Source of the DNA: Halobacillus litoralis
GTDB lineage: Bacteria; Bacillota; Bacilli; Bacillales; Halobacillaceae
Direction of reading: 5' to 3'
Assembly (NCBI RefSeq): GCF_020524025.1
Contig: NZ_JAIVKN010000001.1
Location: forward strand, 124,001 to 188,000
Length of the DNA: 64,000 bases
In this document: piece by piece, positions 8,923 to 16,140 of the stretch
How positions within the stretch are numbered: the first letter of the stretch is position 1
How the letters are laid out: the number at the start of each line of letters is the position of its first letter
The notes under the pieces: model-generated
Told to the model about the DNA's origin: nothing
The model's input: the letters and a program-made list of their open reading frames with translations, nothing else
Databases searched by the model: none
Position numbers and translations under genes: made by a program

Positions 8923-9654
8923 ATGAAAGTAACGGTCATCGGTTATTGGGGAGCTTACCCCGCGGCAGGAAGTGCGACATCCGGCTATTTGTTTGAAAAA
9001 GATGGATTTACTATGCTTGTCGATTGTGGCAGCGGTGTCTTATCCCGCCTCCAGCAGTATAAGAACATTGAGTCTATTGATGCTGTTGTTCTCTCTCATT
9101 ACCACCACGATCATGTAGCAGATATAGGACCATTGCAATATGCATGCCTGGTAAAGCATACCCTGGCAGGGACGAAAGGAAACCTGCCTATCTACGGACA
9201 TGATGAAGTACCGCGTAAGCTGGAAACATTAACCCATCAGCATACAAAAGGCGTGGCCTATGATCCTGAGAAAACTTTAGAAGTCGGTCCCTTTACCATT
9301 CAATTTCAAAAAACACAACATCCGGTCCCTTGTTATGGTATGCGGATTGAGGAAGGGGACAACACTGTTGTTTATACAGCAGACACAGGTTACTTCCCAG
9401 AGTGGGCTTCTTTTGCCAGGCATGCAGATTTATTAATCACTGACACCAACTTCTATAAAGGGATGGACGGGAAGGGGCCTGGGCATATGACAAGTACAGA
9501 AGCCGCTTCTATCGCCGCCGAAGCTCAAGTTCAAGAGTTGTGGCTTAGTCATCTGCCGCACTTTGGAAAACTTACAAGTCTTCTTCAGGAAGCAGAAGAT
9601 GTATTCAGCGGTACCATTCGACTGGCAGAGGAAGGTTTATCCTGGAGTAAATAG
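8923..9654 (+). CDS. yhfI: YhfI, metallo-beta-lactamase-fold hydrolase
   Basis: 243 residues. The start at 8923 is preferred because AAGGAGTGA ends five bases before it; an upstream GTG at 8914 lies inside that RBS. The metal-binding motif H59-Y-H61-H-D63-H64 and later metal ligands (H136 in TQHPVPC, D-T-G near 157, LSHLPHF near the end) are those of the RNase Z/phosphodiesterase-like MBL branch. The exact substrate is unknown. Gene order yhfH-yhfI-lplJ-lcfB is that of B. subtilis. Confidence 0.88.
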   Translation: MKVTVIGYWGAYPAAGSATSGYLFEKDGFTMLVDCGSGVLSRLQQYKNIESIDAVVLSHYHHDHVADIGPLQYACLVKHTLAGTKGNLPIYGHDEVPRKLETLTHQHTKGVAYDPEKTLEVGPFTIQFQKTQHPVPCYGMRIEEGDNTVVYTADTGYFPEWASFARHADLLITDTNFYKGMDGKGPGHMTSTEAASIAAEAQVQELWLSHLPHFGKLTSLLQEAEDVFSGTIRLAEEGLSWSK

Positions 9655-9655
9655 A

Positions 9656-9684
9656 TTGTCTATCTTGTATGAAACCATTACAAT
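9656..9684 (+). promoter_or_regulatory. promoter of lplJ
   Basis: TTGTCT, a 17-base spacer, then TACAAT. A 7-bp inverted repeat (TGTCTAT at 9657-9663, ATAGACA at 9683-9689) brackets the promoter and could be an operator. Confidence 0.55.
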
Positions 9685-9720
9685 AGACATGGATGAAACG
9701 GAAAGGAAAGGATGATCCGC

Positions 9721-10722
9721 ATGCTTTTTATCGATCACGAAGGAATTAACGACCCACGCATTAATTTAGCTATTGAAGAATATGCGCTGAAAAATCTCGA
9801 TATTAACGAGACATACTTACTTTTTTATATTAACGAACCTTCCATTATCATAGGTAAAAACCAGAACACAGTTGAAGAGATTAACACGAACTACGTAGAG
9901 GAAAATGGCATTCATGTTGTCCGTCGTCTGTCTGGTGGAGGGGCGGTTTATCATGACCTCGGAAATTTAAACTTCAGTTTCATTACCAAGGACGACGGAG
10001 ATAGTTTCCACGACTTCGCTAAATTTACTGAACCTGTTACGGAAGCTTTGAAAAAACTTGGTGTGAATGCTGAACTGTCCGGGCGAAATGACATCGTAGC
10101 TGAAGACGGTCGAAAAATCTCAGGCAATGCTCAATTCTCAACAAAGGGCCGGATGTTCAGTCATGGTACATTAATGTTGGATTCAGAGATTGAGAACGTT
10201 GTTTCCGCTCTGAACGTGAAAACAGAAAAAATAAAGTCTAAAGGAATCAAATCAATTCGAAGCCGGGTGGCGAACGTTTCTGAATTCCTGGATGAGAAAA
10301 TCTCGATGGATGAATTCAAAAACTTAATCCTGCGCTATATCTTTGATGTGGAAGATGTGAAGGATGTACCACAATATAAATTAACTGCTGAGGACTGGGA
10401 CAACATTTACGAGCTTGCTGAAGAGCGTTATAAAAACTGGGACTGGAACTACGGCAAATCGCCAAAGTTCAACATTCAACATACAAAACGTATTGAGGGT
10501 GCAGGCAGCTATGATATCCGATTGGATGTAGCGAAAGGGACAATTAAGAATGCGAAGATCTTCGGAGATTTCTTTGGTGTCGGGGATATTAACGATGTAG
10601 AAGAAAAGTTAATTGGTACACGGTATGAGCGTCAGGCAATTTCTGATGCTTTAGGAGATATGGAGATTTCCCATTACCTTGGGAAAATTACAAAAGAAGA
10701 CTTTCTTAATATGGTCTACTAA
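9721..10722 (+). CDS. lplJ: lipoate-protein ligase A
   Basis: 333 residues. Activates free lipoate with ATP and attaches it to lipoyl domains of 2-oxoacid dehydrogenases and GcvH. The start at 9721 gives the MLFID N-terminus of B. subtilis LplJ and has AAAGGA eight bases upstream; an in-frame ATG nine bases earlier is less likely. Visible motifs are RRLSGGGAVYHDLGNLNFSF (lipoyl-AMP pocket) and the active lysine in GRKISGNAQ. The C-terminal accessory domain (about 250-333) is present, so it should perform both half-reactions. A perfect-stem terminator follows. Confidence 0.95.
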   Translation: MLFIDHEGINDPRINLAIEEYALKNLDINETYLLFYINEPSIIIGKNQNTVEEINTNYVEENGIHVVRRLSGGGAVYHDLGNLNFSFITKDDGDSFHDFAKFTEPVTEALKKLGVNAELSGRNDIVAEDGRKISGNAQFSTKGRMFSHGTLMLDSEIENVVSALNVKTEKIKSKGIKSIRSRVANVSEFLDEKISMDEFKNLILRYIFDVEDVKDVPQYKLTAEDWDNIYELAEERYKNWDWNYGKSPKFNIQHTKRIEGAGSYDIRLDVAKGTIKNAKIFGDFFGVGDINDVEEKLIGTRYERQAISDALGDMEISHYLGKITKEDFLNMVY

Positions 10723-10730
10723 TAAGAGCT

Positions 10731-10764
10731 GAAAGATTCTGTCCCTGGACAGAATCTTTTTTTT
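10731..10764 (+). terminator. intrinsic terminator of lplJ
   Basis: 13-bp perfect stem AAAGATTCTGTCC / GGACAGAATCTTT with a two-base loop and a run of eight T. Confidence 0.9.
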
Positions 10765-10791
10765 GCTTATAGGAAGAAGTTTAGACAAAAG

Positions 10792-10820
10792 TTGATAAAA
10801 AGTTTTCAGTATTTTATAAT
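10792..10820 (+). promoter_or_regulatory. sigma-A promoter of lcfB
   Basis: TTGATA, a 17-base spacer, and a consensus TATAAT box; transcription should start near 10827. Confidence 0.75.
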
Positions 10821-10839
10821 TATATAGAAAATTAGTTTA

Positions 10840-10859
10840 ATGAATGACCATTCATTCAT
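10840..10859 (+). promoter_or_regulatory. FadR operator of lcfB
   Basis: Palindrome of two ATGAATGA-type half sites (the second inverted as TCATTCAT), agreeing with the Bacillus FadR consensus WTGAATGAMTANTCATTCAW at 19 of 20 positions. It sits about 13 bases downstream of the predicted transcription start. lcfB belongs to the FadR regulon in B. subtilis, so derepression by long-chain acyl-CoA is expected. Confidence 0.85.
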
Positions 10860-10878
10860 GGACGAGAGGGGAGCTCAA

Positions 10879-12417
10879 ATGAATTTAAGCGAACAATTAT
10901 GGCTTACGGCAAAAAGTAACCCTTCAAAAGATGCCTACATATTCCAGGGGCAGCGGGTGAGTTATGGGGAGTTCGATGCATCAGTTACAAGATTCGCTTC
11001 AAATTTAACCAGACTTGGTTATAGAAAAGGAGATCACATTGCGTTAGTCAGTGGAAACAGCCCATTATTTATGATTGGTTTATATGGAGCGCTAAGAGCA
11101 GGGTTGACGGTTATTCCTATCAATCCTACATACACGGCTGACGAGATGAGTTACATTTTAAAAAATGGAGATGTTAAAGCGGTTATCACCATGGATGTCC
11201 TCGTGGAATTATTCGAGCACATGGACGAAGCTCTGGATGTTTATCACTACTTCGTAGCCGATACAGGTTCTGGAATAAATCTGGAAGCATCTTCTTTATC
11301 CAAGAAAATGAAATCGTTTACAAAGGTGTTGGGAGAAGAAATCTCTGAGTATGATGGTCCGGCCATTGATAGTGAAGATGTAGGGGTAATTCTCTATACA
11401 TCCGGGACAACTGGGAAGCCGAAAGGGGCAATGCTTACTCACAAAAACCTTTACTCCAATGCCACTGACGTAGCCGATTACTTGAAAATTTCCTCTGAAG
11501 ACCGTGTCATTGCCACTCTGCCGATGTTTCATGTTTTTTGCTTGACCGTATGTCTAAATGCTCCAGTTATGAATGGAGGGACTGTCCTGATTGTTCCTAA
11601 GTTCTCACCACAAGAAATATTTACGATTGCGGAGGAATACAAGGCAACTGTTTTTGCCGGCGTGCCAACGATGTATAATTATTTGCAGCAAACAGGAAAA
11701 GAGTACACCCAGACCTTTCGACATATGAGATTGTGTATTTCTGGAGGGTCTTCTCTGCCTGTATCCCTTTTGGAGTCCTTTGAAAAACAATTCAATGTCC
11801 GTATTTCAGAGGGGTATGGTTTGTCCGAAGCATCTCCAGTTACCGCATTTAATCCACTTGACCGCCCTAGAAAAGCCGGGTCTATCGGACGTAATATAAT
11901 AAATGTGGAAAACAAGGTAGTAGATGAGCTTGGTGAAGAACTACCGCCGGGAGAAGTCGGTGAGTTAATTGTCCGTGGTCCAAACGTCATGAAAGGATAT
12001 TATAAACTTCCAGAAGAAACAGCTGTTGCGATCCGTGACGGATGGCTTTATACAGGAGATATGGCTCGTGTAGATGAAGAAGGCTATTTTTATATTGTGG
12101 ATCGTAAAAAGGACATGGTCCTCGTCGGCGGCTATAATGTTTATCCGCGTGAAGTAGAAGAAGTGTTGTACAGTCATGCTGATATTACAGAAGCAGCGGT
12201 GGTTGGAGCTCCAGATCCAGAGCTTGGAGAAACGGTCATAAGCTTTGTTGTTTCAAGAAACCCATCTTTGACCGAACGTGAACTCATGGACTACTGTTCG
12301 GAACATCTGGCTAAATATAAACGTCCGTCCCGGATTGAGTTTATGAGTGAACTGCCGAAAAATACCACAGGGAAGATTTTACGGAAAAACCTGCGGGAAC
12401 AGCTTACTCAATCTTAG
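10879..12417 (+). CDS. lcfB: long-chain fatty acid-CoA ligase
   Basis: 512 residues from the ATG at 10879, chosen because AGGGGAG lies six bases upstream and B. subtilis LcfB also begins MNL; an earlier ATG at 10840 is inside the FadR operator. ANL-superfamily enzyme that forms an acyl-adenylate and then acyl-CoA. The P-loop-like YTSGTTGKPKGA lies at about 173-184, GYGLSEASPV near 313, GWLYTGD near 390, and the C-terminal lysine motif PKNTTGKILRK near 494. It opens fatty acid beta-oxidation and is followed by a strong terminator. Confidence 0.95.
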   Translation: MNLSEQLWLTAKSNPSKDAYIFQGQRVSYGEFDASVTRFASNLTRLGYRKGDHIALVSGNSPLFMIGLYGALRAGLTVIPINPTYTADEMSYILKNGDVKAVITMDVLVELFEHMDEALDVYHYFVADTGSGINLEASSLSKKMKSFTKVLGEEISEYDGPAIDSEDVGVILYTSGTTGKPKGAMLTHKNLYSNATDVADYLKISSEDRVIATLPMFHVFCLTVCLNAPVMNGGTVLIVPKFSPQEIFTIAEEYKATVFAGVPTMYNYLQQTGKEYTQTFRHMRLCISGGSSLPVSLLESFEKQFNVRISEGYGLSEASPVTAFNPLDRPRKAGSIGRNIINVENKVVDELGEELPPGEVGELIVRGPNVMKGYYKLPEETAVAIRDGWLYTGDMARVDEEGYFYIVDRKKDMVLVGGYNVYPREVEEVLYSHADITEAAVVGAPDPELGETVISFVVSRNPSLTERELMDYCSEHLAKYKRPSRIEFMSELPKNTTGKILRKNLREQLTQS

Positions 12418-12426
12418 TAAAAGAAG

Positions 12427-12454
12427 GCGCTCAAACTTCGGTTTGAGCGCTTTT
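12427..12454 (+). terminator. intrinsic terminator of lcfB
   Basis: 10-bp perfect stem GCGCTCAAAC / GTTTGAGCGC closed by a TTCG tetraloop, then TTTT. Confidence 0.88.
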
Positions 12455-12499
12455 ATGTGTGTGTTCAGTCTATGGTAAGGCGTGTTGAAGGAGGTTAGG

Positions 12500-12571
12500 A
12501 TGTCATTTCCTGGTAATTGCGCAATGGGTTGCGGTACTCCGCAACTTTTTTTCGGTGAAGAGCTTCCTTAG
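12500..12571 (+). CDS. possible 23-residue leader peptide overlapping a terminator
   Basis: An ATG preceded by AAGGAGGT, a full anti-16S match, opens a 23-codon frame (MSFPGNCAMGCGTPQLFFGE then ELP). The stem of an intrinsic terminator lies inside codons 10-16. No homologue is recognised and the frame may be chance; the strong ribosome binding site is the only positive sign. Confidence 0.25.
   Translation: MSFPGNCAMGCGTPQLFFGEELP
12528..12552 (+). terminator. intrinsic terminator inside a short reading frame
   Basis: Perfect 7-bp stem GTTGCGG / CCGCAAC with a TACT loop and seven T. Confidence 0.7.
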
Positions 12572-12577
12572 ATGTAT

Positions 12578-12788
12578 TACAATAGAAACAGATAAGCGGT
12601 GATGCTTATTTATCTCAAACTATTTATGATTTGGTTGTCATAAATAGGTCAGTAATTGTATTTACTGATGAGTGCATTGAAAAGAGTCTTCCCTCTCAGA
12701 AGGACTTTTCAAACAATTTATTCCCTCACTCAAAAGTTAACCAGTCGTCTCTTTGGCCAATGCTCTCGTGAGCATTGGCTCTTTTTTT
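12578..12788 (+). ncRNA. candidate structured small RNA with five hairpins
   Basis: A gap without a credible protein gene contains consecutive hairpins at 12590-12615, 12620-12647 (10-bp perfect), 12649-12668 (7-bp perfect), 12677-12712 and a 10-bp perfect terminator stem at 12756-12779 followed by CTTTTTTT. TACAAT at 12578-12583 is a plausible -10 box, but no good -35 is visible. The segment between the last two hairpins holds a pyrimidine-rich TTCCCTC stretch, as in many antisense-acting small RNAs. It does not match any Rfam family I know. Strand is set by the terminator. Confidence 0.45.
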
Positions 12789-12811
12789 ATGCCTTTAAGC
12801 CCTGTCCGGGT

Positions 12812-12836
12812 CCTGAGGACGCTACTCAGGTTTTTT
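12812..12836 (+). terminator. second plus-strand terminator at the 3' end of the convergent gene
   Basis: CCTGAG / CTCAGG stem with a 7-base loop and six T; it overlaps the last codons of the minus-strand gene. Confidence 0.55.
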
Positions 12837-13289
12837 ATAAGTAATCATGTGTTCTTCATTAGTAAGATAAAAGTCCCGGTTTGGACGCTTTTGTAACAAG
12901 TAAAGACGCTCAAGCTTATAATAACTTATCCGCTTATATGGGTCCGTGTCTATGATAGGAAGTTCCTGCATCTGCTTAATGTACTCATCGACGGCATGCT
13001 GTACATGATCGATCTCTAATGCCAGTTCGTAATCCTTTTCTTCAAAAAGCTCATACGTCTCTCGTGACATATAATACTTTTTATTTGGGATTCCCTGAAG
13101 GTAAGGGGCCAGCAGTTCATAATCTAAGGTAAGGTCTTCCTTAATAATGACACTTAAGGGAACCTCACTTGGTTTCTTATCTGCATAGGCATGGACAGCT
13201 TTACGGACATCATGAATAGAGAGGTCTTGTCTTTTTAAAGGTTCTTTTTCTGAAGAGTGAGGTTTCTTCTTTTTCTTGCGATTCCACAC
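12822..13289 (-). CDS. conserved Bacillaceae protein of unknown function (possibly DUF3939)
   Basis: 155 residues, soluble, with a very basic N-terminus (RKKKKK) followed by a charged, mostly helical body rich in tyrosine, including KRISYYKLERLYLLQKR near 118-134. There is no signal peptide or membrane segment. AGGAGG lies five bases before the ATG, so it is a real gene. It resembles small proteins annotated DUF3939 in related bacilli, but I hold that loosely. It points toward the candidate small RNA and stands alone between lcfB and comK. Confidence 0.7.
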   Translation of the reverse strand: MWNRKKKKKPHSSEKEPLKRQDLSIHDVRKAVHAYADKKPSEVPLSVIIKEDLTLDYELLAPYLQGIPNKKYYMSRETYELFEEKDYELALEIDHVQHAVDEYIKQMQELPIIDTDPYKRISYYKLERLYLLQKRPNRDFYLTNEEHMITYKKPE

Positions 13290-13334
13290 ATCGATTCCTC
13301 CTAAGGCTAGAATTTAATGAAAGAGGTGTTTGCG

Positions 13335-13466
13335 TTGAATAATCAACCTGAACTTGAATTTTTCACTTTACTGAATCCGAACTTTGGTTATGAAGGTGAA
13401 GAAAATGGAGAAGGAGAAGAAGAAAGTCTAAGCAAAGGCAGGTGTAACTGTAGTATAGCAGAATAG
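13335..13466 (+). CDS. possible 43-residue acidic peptide with a C-terminal CNC motif
   Basis: TTG start with AAAGAGGTG six bases upstream; in-frame GTG (13326) and ATG (13317) alternatives lack an RBS. The product is strongly acidic in the middle (EGEENGEGEEE) and ends KGRCNCSIAE. The stop is followed by a small hairpin (GTTGA / TCAAC) and six T, so it could be a compact transcription unit. No family is recognised. The combination of RBS, codon-like composition and terminator makes it worth keeping as a candidate. Confidence 0.35.
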   Translation: MNNQPELEFFTLLNPNFGYEGEENGEGEEESLSKGRCNCSIAE

Positions 13467-13582
13467 TTGAAATTCAACATTTTTTAAGAATGTTTAGACT
13501 TTCCTCCTGTGATTTGGTAAATTAAAGAAGATAAGCGGTGAGTTCGACCCAGGTAGGGCTGCCGCTAATGAAATGAGAGAGG

Positions 13583-14128
13583 ATGTTGAAGTGGATGACT
13601 TATATCCAAAAAAATGAATATGAAATTAACCCGCAGACCATGGCTCTTGTGGCTAAGGAAAAAGAAGGTGGACAAGTCTTCACCGAAGTCAAGGAACGCA
13701 ATCAATGTTTTGAAGTACCTTTGTGTCCGAGTGCAATTGTTGATAATTCCTGTCGTTATTTTGCAAGCAGTCTGGATGGACGCCTCGCAGGTACCAAACA
13801 GCTGACCAGCTATACCCATAAACCTCCCATTGTCATATCAGAAGCCATGGGTATTTATTTCTTTCCTATTATTTCCCCTAAACGCAAAGAGTGTTCCTGG
13901 GTTGCCCACAAATACATCCGCTCATACAAAGGTGAACATAATAAGACAACCACTGTCCAGTTCGCCAATGGCCTTTCCATTAATTTCCCTGTTTCAGACG
14001 GTATGTTCGCAAATCAAGTTCAACGCACAGCCCACCTGCGTGTCATTCTCGAAGACCGCTTCCATTTGTCTCCTTCTGCTGCTGGGTCTGATATTCGAAC
14101 TGACCGGGTTGCTGAGACTTTTTCATAA
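13583..14128 (+). CDS. comK: competence transcription factor ComK
   Basis: 181 residues, recognisable as ComK, the master activator of DNA-uptake genes. Conserved blocks are IVDNSCRYFASS (about 52-63), GRLAGT, HKPPI (about 79-83), YFFPIISP, ECSWVAHKYI and FANQVQRTAHLR near 142-153. The start is uncertain: AGAGG abuts the ATG at 13583, while the ATG at 13595 leaves 12 bases. The C-terminus is shorter than in B. subtilis (192 residues), and no FMLYP-type MecA-binding motif follows the conserved DR. The last 28 codons lie antisense to the end of the yhjD-like gene. Location before yhjD-yhjE-sipV matches B. subtilis. Confidence 0.88.
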   Translation: MLKWMTYIQKNEYEINPQTMALVAKEKEGGQVFTEVKERNQCFEVPLCPSAIVDNSCRYFASSLDGRLAGTKQLTSYTHKPPIVISEAMGIYFFPIISPKRKECSWVAHKYIRSYKGEHNKTTTVQFANGLSINFPVSDGMFANQVQRTAHLRVILEDRFHLSPSAAGSDIRTDRVAETFS

Positions 14129-14465
14129 GCTCAAAAAGAATATTTTCCACCTTTTTTCTAATGGCCGGGTTAAAGTAGTTTCGCTTTTCCTCATACCCAT
14201 GTGCAAGAAACAAAAAGGAGGTAAAGGAATCGTTTCTTCCCGATTCAACGACCTGCAGTTTCATATGGTCCATCTGCTTCCTGAGTTCCTTACGTTCTTT
14301 ACGCGCTTCCAGTTCCATTTTTCCCAATAATTCCATATAAGGTTCTTTAATTTTAAATTTCCCCTGTTCCATGTGTTTCCTGTCTTGACGGATTACTGTA
14401 ATAGCCATGGATAAAAACAAGTAACGGGAAGCGAGATCGAGTTCTTTCTGTTGTAAATACCTCAT
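14043..14465 (-). CDS. yhjD: YhjD-like protein of unknown function
   Basis: 140 residues, soluble, charged and helical (many Lys/Glu/Arg repeats such as ARKERKELRKQMD). Placement between comK and yhjE and general resemblance support YhjD; the name rests partly on synteny. CGGAGGGG precedes the start. A LexA-type box lies 20 bases upstream, next to a TATAAT, so damage-inducible expression is expected. The 3' end overlaps comK by 86 bases on the opposite strand. Confidence 0.7.
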   Translation of the reverse strand: MRYLQQKELDLASRYLFLSMAITVIRQDRKHMEQGKFKIKEPYMELLGKMELEARKERKELRKQMDHMKLQVVESGRNDSFTSFLFLAHGYEEKRNYFNPAIRKKVENILFELMKKSQQPGQFEYQTQQQKETNGSGLRE

Positions 14466-14484
14466 GTCATTCCCCTCCGAATAA

Positions 14485-14498
14485 CGAACGTGTGTTCT
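14485..14498 (-). promoter_or_regulatory. LexA (SOS) operator upstream of yhjD
   Basis: GAACGTGTGTTC is a perfect GAAC-N4-GTTC, and the 14-mer CGAACGTGTGTTCT matches the Bacillus LexA consensus CGAACRNRYGTTYC at 13 of 14 positions. A minus-strand TATAAT lies just upstream of it (about 14508-14513). Confidence 0.75.
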
Positions 14499-14677
14499 TG
14501 TTATGTATTATACCACGTACTCCTCCTCACTATGCAAGGAGTTTTGAGAATAGGTTAAAAGTGGCAGGGAGGGGAACGTTCGGGGATATTTAACTGAAGG
14601 TAGGCAGAATGCTTCGTTTTCGTATAAAATAGAAGAAAAGAATGCACTGGCTTTTAGTGTACATAAGGAGTTTCATC

Positions 14678-15325
14678 ATGGATTCAGTGACAGGGAAAAT
14701 TGATCAATGGCGACGTATGGCTGAGAATGATCAGCTGTTTGAGTATGTGATTAAACAGTTGGAAGAACTGGAACGGTTTGGCCCTCTGCCGGGCATTATT
14801 CTTCCGTTATTGGAAGCTTTCCTGCCAGTCCTGCCATTAGTTGCGTTTGTGCTCGCAAACTCTGTGGTGTATGGACTGTTAAAAGGTTTTTTGTATTCAT
14901 GGATTGGTTCAGTTATTGGAGCGATCGGCGTCTTTTTTATCATTCGTCGATTAGGGAATAAACGTTTTTTTCAGGCCATTACAAGACAAAAACAAGTGAA
15001 AAGGGTCATGGTGTGGGTAGAAGAACATGGTTTTGGACCGTTGTTTTTACTCATGTGCTTTCCATTTTCACCTTCCTCTATTATTAATGTCGTATCAGGT
15101 TTGTCTAAGGTCAGCCAGCAGCAGTTTATCTTAGCTGTGCTGTTAGGAAAGTCTGTAATGATCTTTACCATTGCTTACGTAGGTTCAAGCATCGCTTCTT
15201 TTGCGCAGAGTCCAATTAAATCAGTAGTAGTCGGGATTTGTATTCTCCTCTTTTGGGGACTCGGAAAATATTTGGAAAACCGAATTCAAAAGAAAGCGGA
15301 ACGAAAAGCGTACCAGGGGGATTAA
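14678..15325 (+). CDS. yhjE: YhjE, TVP38/TMEM64 (DedA-like) membrane protein
   Basis: 215 residues from the ATG at 14678, chosen for AAGGAG seven bases upstream; an earlier ATG at 14642 has no RBS. Several membrane segments surround the SNARE-associated-Golgi (VTT) domain, with the family pattern LP..EAFLPVLP, the arginine-rich loop and GFGPLFLLMCFPFSPSSIINVVSGL. Family members are thought to move or scramble phospholipids or protect membrane potential; the substrate here is unknown. The gene order yhjD-yhjE-sipV fits B. subtilis. Confidence 0.85.
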   Translation: MDSVTGKIDQWRRMAENDQLFEYVIKQLEELERFGPLPGIILPLLEAFLPVLPLVAFVLANSVVYGLLKGFLYSWIGSVIGAIGVFFIIRRLGNKRFFQAITRQKQVKRVMVWVEEHGFGPLFLLMCFPFSPSSIINVVSGLSKVSQQQFILAVLLGKSVMIFTIAYVGSSIASFAQSPIKSVVVGICILLFWGLGKYLENRIQKKAERKAYQGD

Positions 15326-15376
15326 GTTTGTTTCGGGCAGGGTAAAATGTTGGTAGACCAACACCTGGAGGAACGA

Positions 15377-15919
15377 ATGATGAAAAAATACCGCAGATGG
15401 ATACGCACAATCTTATTCGCCTTACTGTTGGCTTTTGTTTTTCGGTCCTATTTGTTTGCCAGCTATATTGTTGATGGAGAATCAATGGAGCCTACACTCT
15501 ATGATGGAAATCTGTTGATGGTTAACAAAGCGGTGTATGACTGGACGGATATTGACCGACAGCAAGTGATCGTTTTTCATGCGAATGAAGAAGAAGACTA
15601 TGTGAAACGGGTAATTGGCGTTGCAGGTGATGAAATTGAAGTGAAAGACGATCAGCTGTACATCAATGGAAAGTTAATGGACGAAAGCTATCTGGATCCC
15701 CTTCGTCCGGATGATGGGTTTGCTTTTACGGAGGATTTTACTCTAAAAGAAGTGACGGGGGAAACGACAGTGCCTGAAGGTCATTTGTTCGTAATGGGTG
15801 ATAATCGCAGGGACAGCCTGGACAGCCGTTATTTTGGTTTCGTGCCAAGCGAGACGGTAGTGGGAAAAGTCGATGTCCGTTATTGGCCTTTTAACCAGTT
15901 AGGCTTACAGTTCAAATAA
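15377..15919 (+). CDS. sipV: type I signal peptidase (SipV-like)
   Basis: 180 residues. N-terminal membrane anchor (about 10-29), then the catalytic serine at 36 (DGESMEPT) and the general-base lysine in YVKRVIGVAGD; box E appears as GDNRRDSLDSRYFG. It cleaves Sec and Tat signal peptides on the outer face of the membrane. The ATG at 15377 was chosen (GGAGG five bases upstream); a second ATG directly follows. Position after yhjE corresponds to sipV in B. subtilis, although paralogues are hard to distinguish by sequence alone. Confidence 0.9.
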   Translation: MMKKYRRWIRTILFALLLAFVFRSYLFASYIVDGESMEPTLYDGNLLMVNKAVYDWTDIDRQQVIVFHANEEEDYVKRVIGVAGDEIEVKDDQLYINGKLMDESYLDPLRPDDGFAFTEDFTLKEVTGETTVPEGHLFVMGDNRRDSLDSRYFGFVPSETVVGKVDVRYWPFNQLGLQFK

Positions 15920-15925
15920 TGTCAT

Positions 15926-15950
15926 GCCGTCCTTGGTGGGGCGGTTTTTT
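15926..15950 (+). terminator. intrinsic terminator of the signal peptidase gene
   Basis: CCGTCC / GGGCGG stem with one G-T pair, then six T. Confidence 0.65.
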
Positions 15951-15957
15951 ATTTGTG

Positions 15958-16007
15958 CCGGATCCTTGCTTCTATTAAACTGCAGGATCATAGAAGCAAG
16001 GATCCGG
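15958..16007. repeat. 17-bp perfect inverted repeat
   Basis: Arms CCGGATCCTTGCTTCTA and its exact reverse complement, separated by 16 bases. No T-run follows on either strand, and a normal terminator already precedes it. Role unknown: RNA stem, operator or relic. Confidence 0.8.
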
Positions 16008-16140
16008 GGTTATGATAGGTTACATAAATCCCGTTCCATCTACCAGCAACAACATGAGGCAGAGCCGGGAAGCAGTCACTCATAGAGTTCGTAAAAATGA
16101 TAAAATAGAGGGAGCATACACGTAGAGAGGAGCGACCGAT

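Noticed and set aside
12656-12844. 62-codon frame across the candidate RNA
   Set aside because: No RBS, runs through two terminator stems, and its composition is not protein-like.
13830-14330. Plus-strand frame overlapping comK and yhjD, considered as a frameshifted ComK C-terminus
   Set aside because: Its sequence is the hydrophobic antisense of yhjD and shows no ComK tail motif, so a comK frameshift is not supported.
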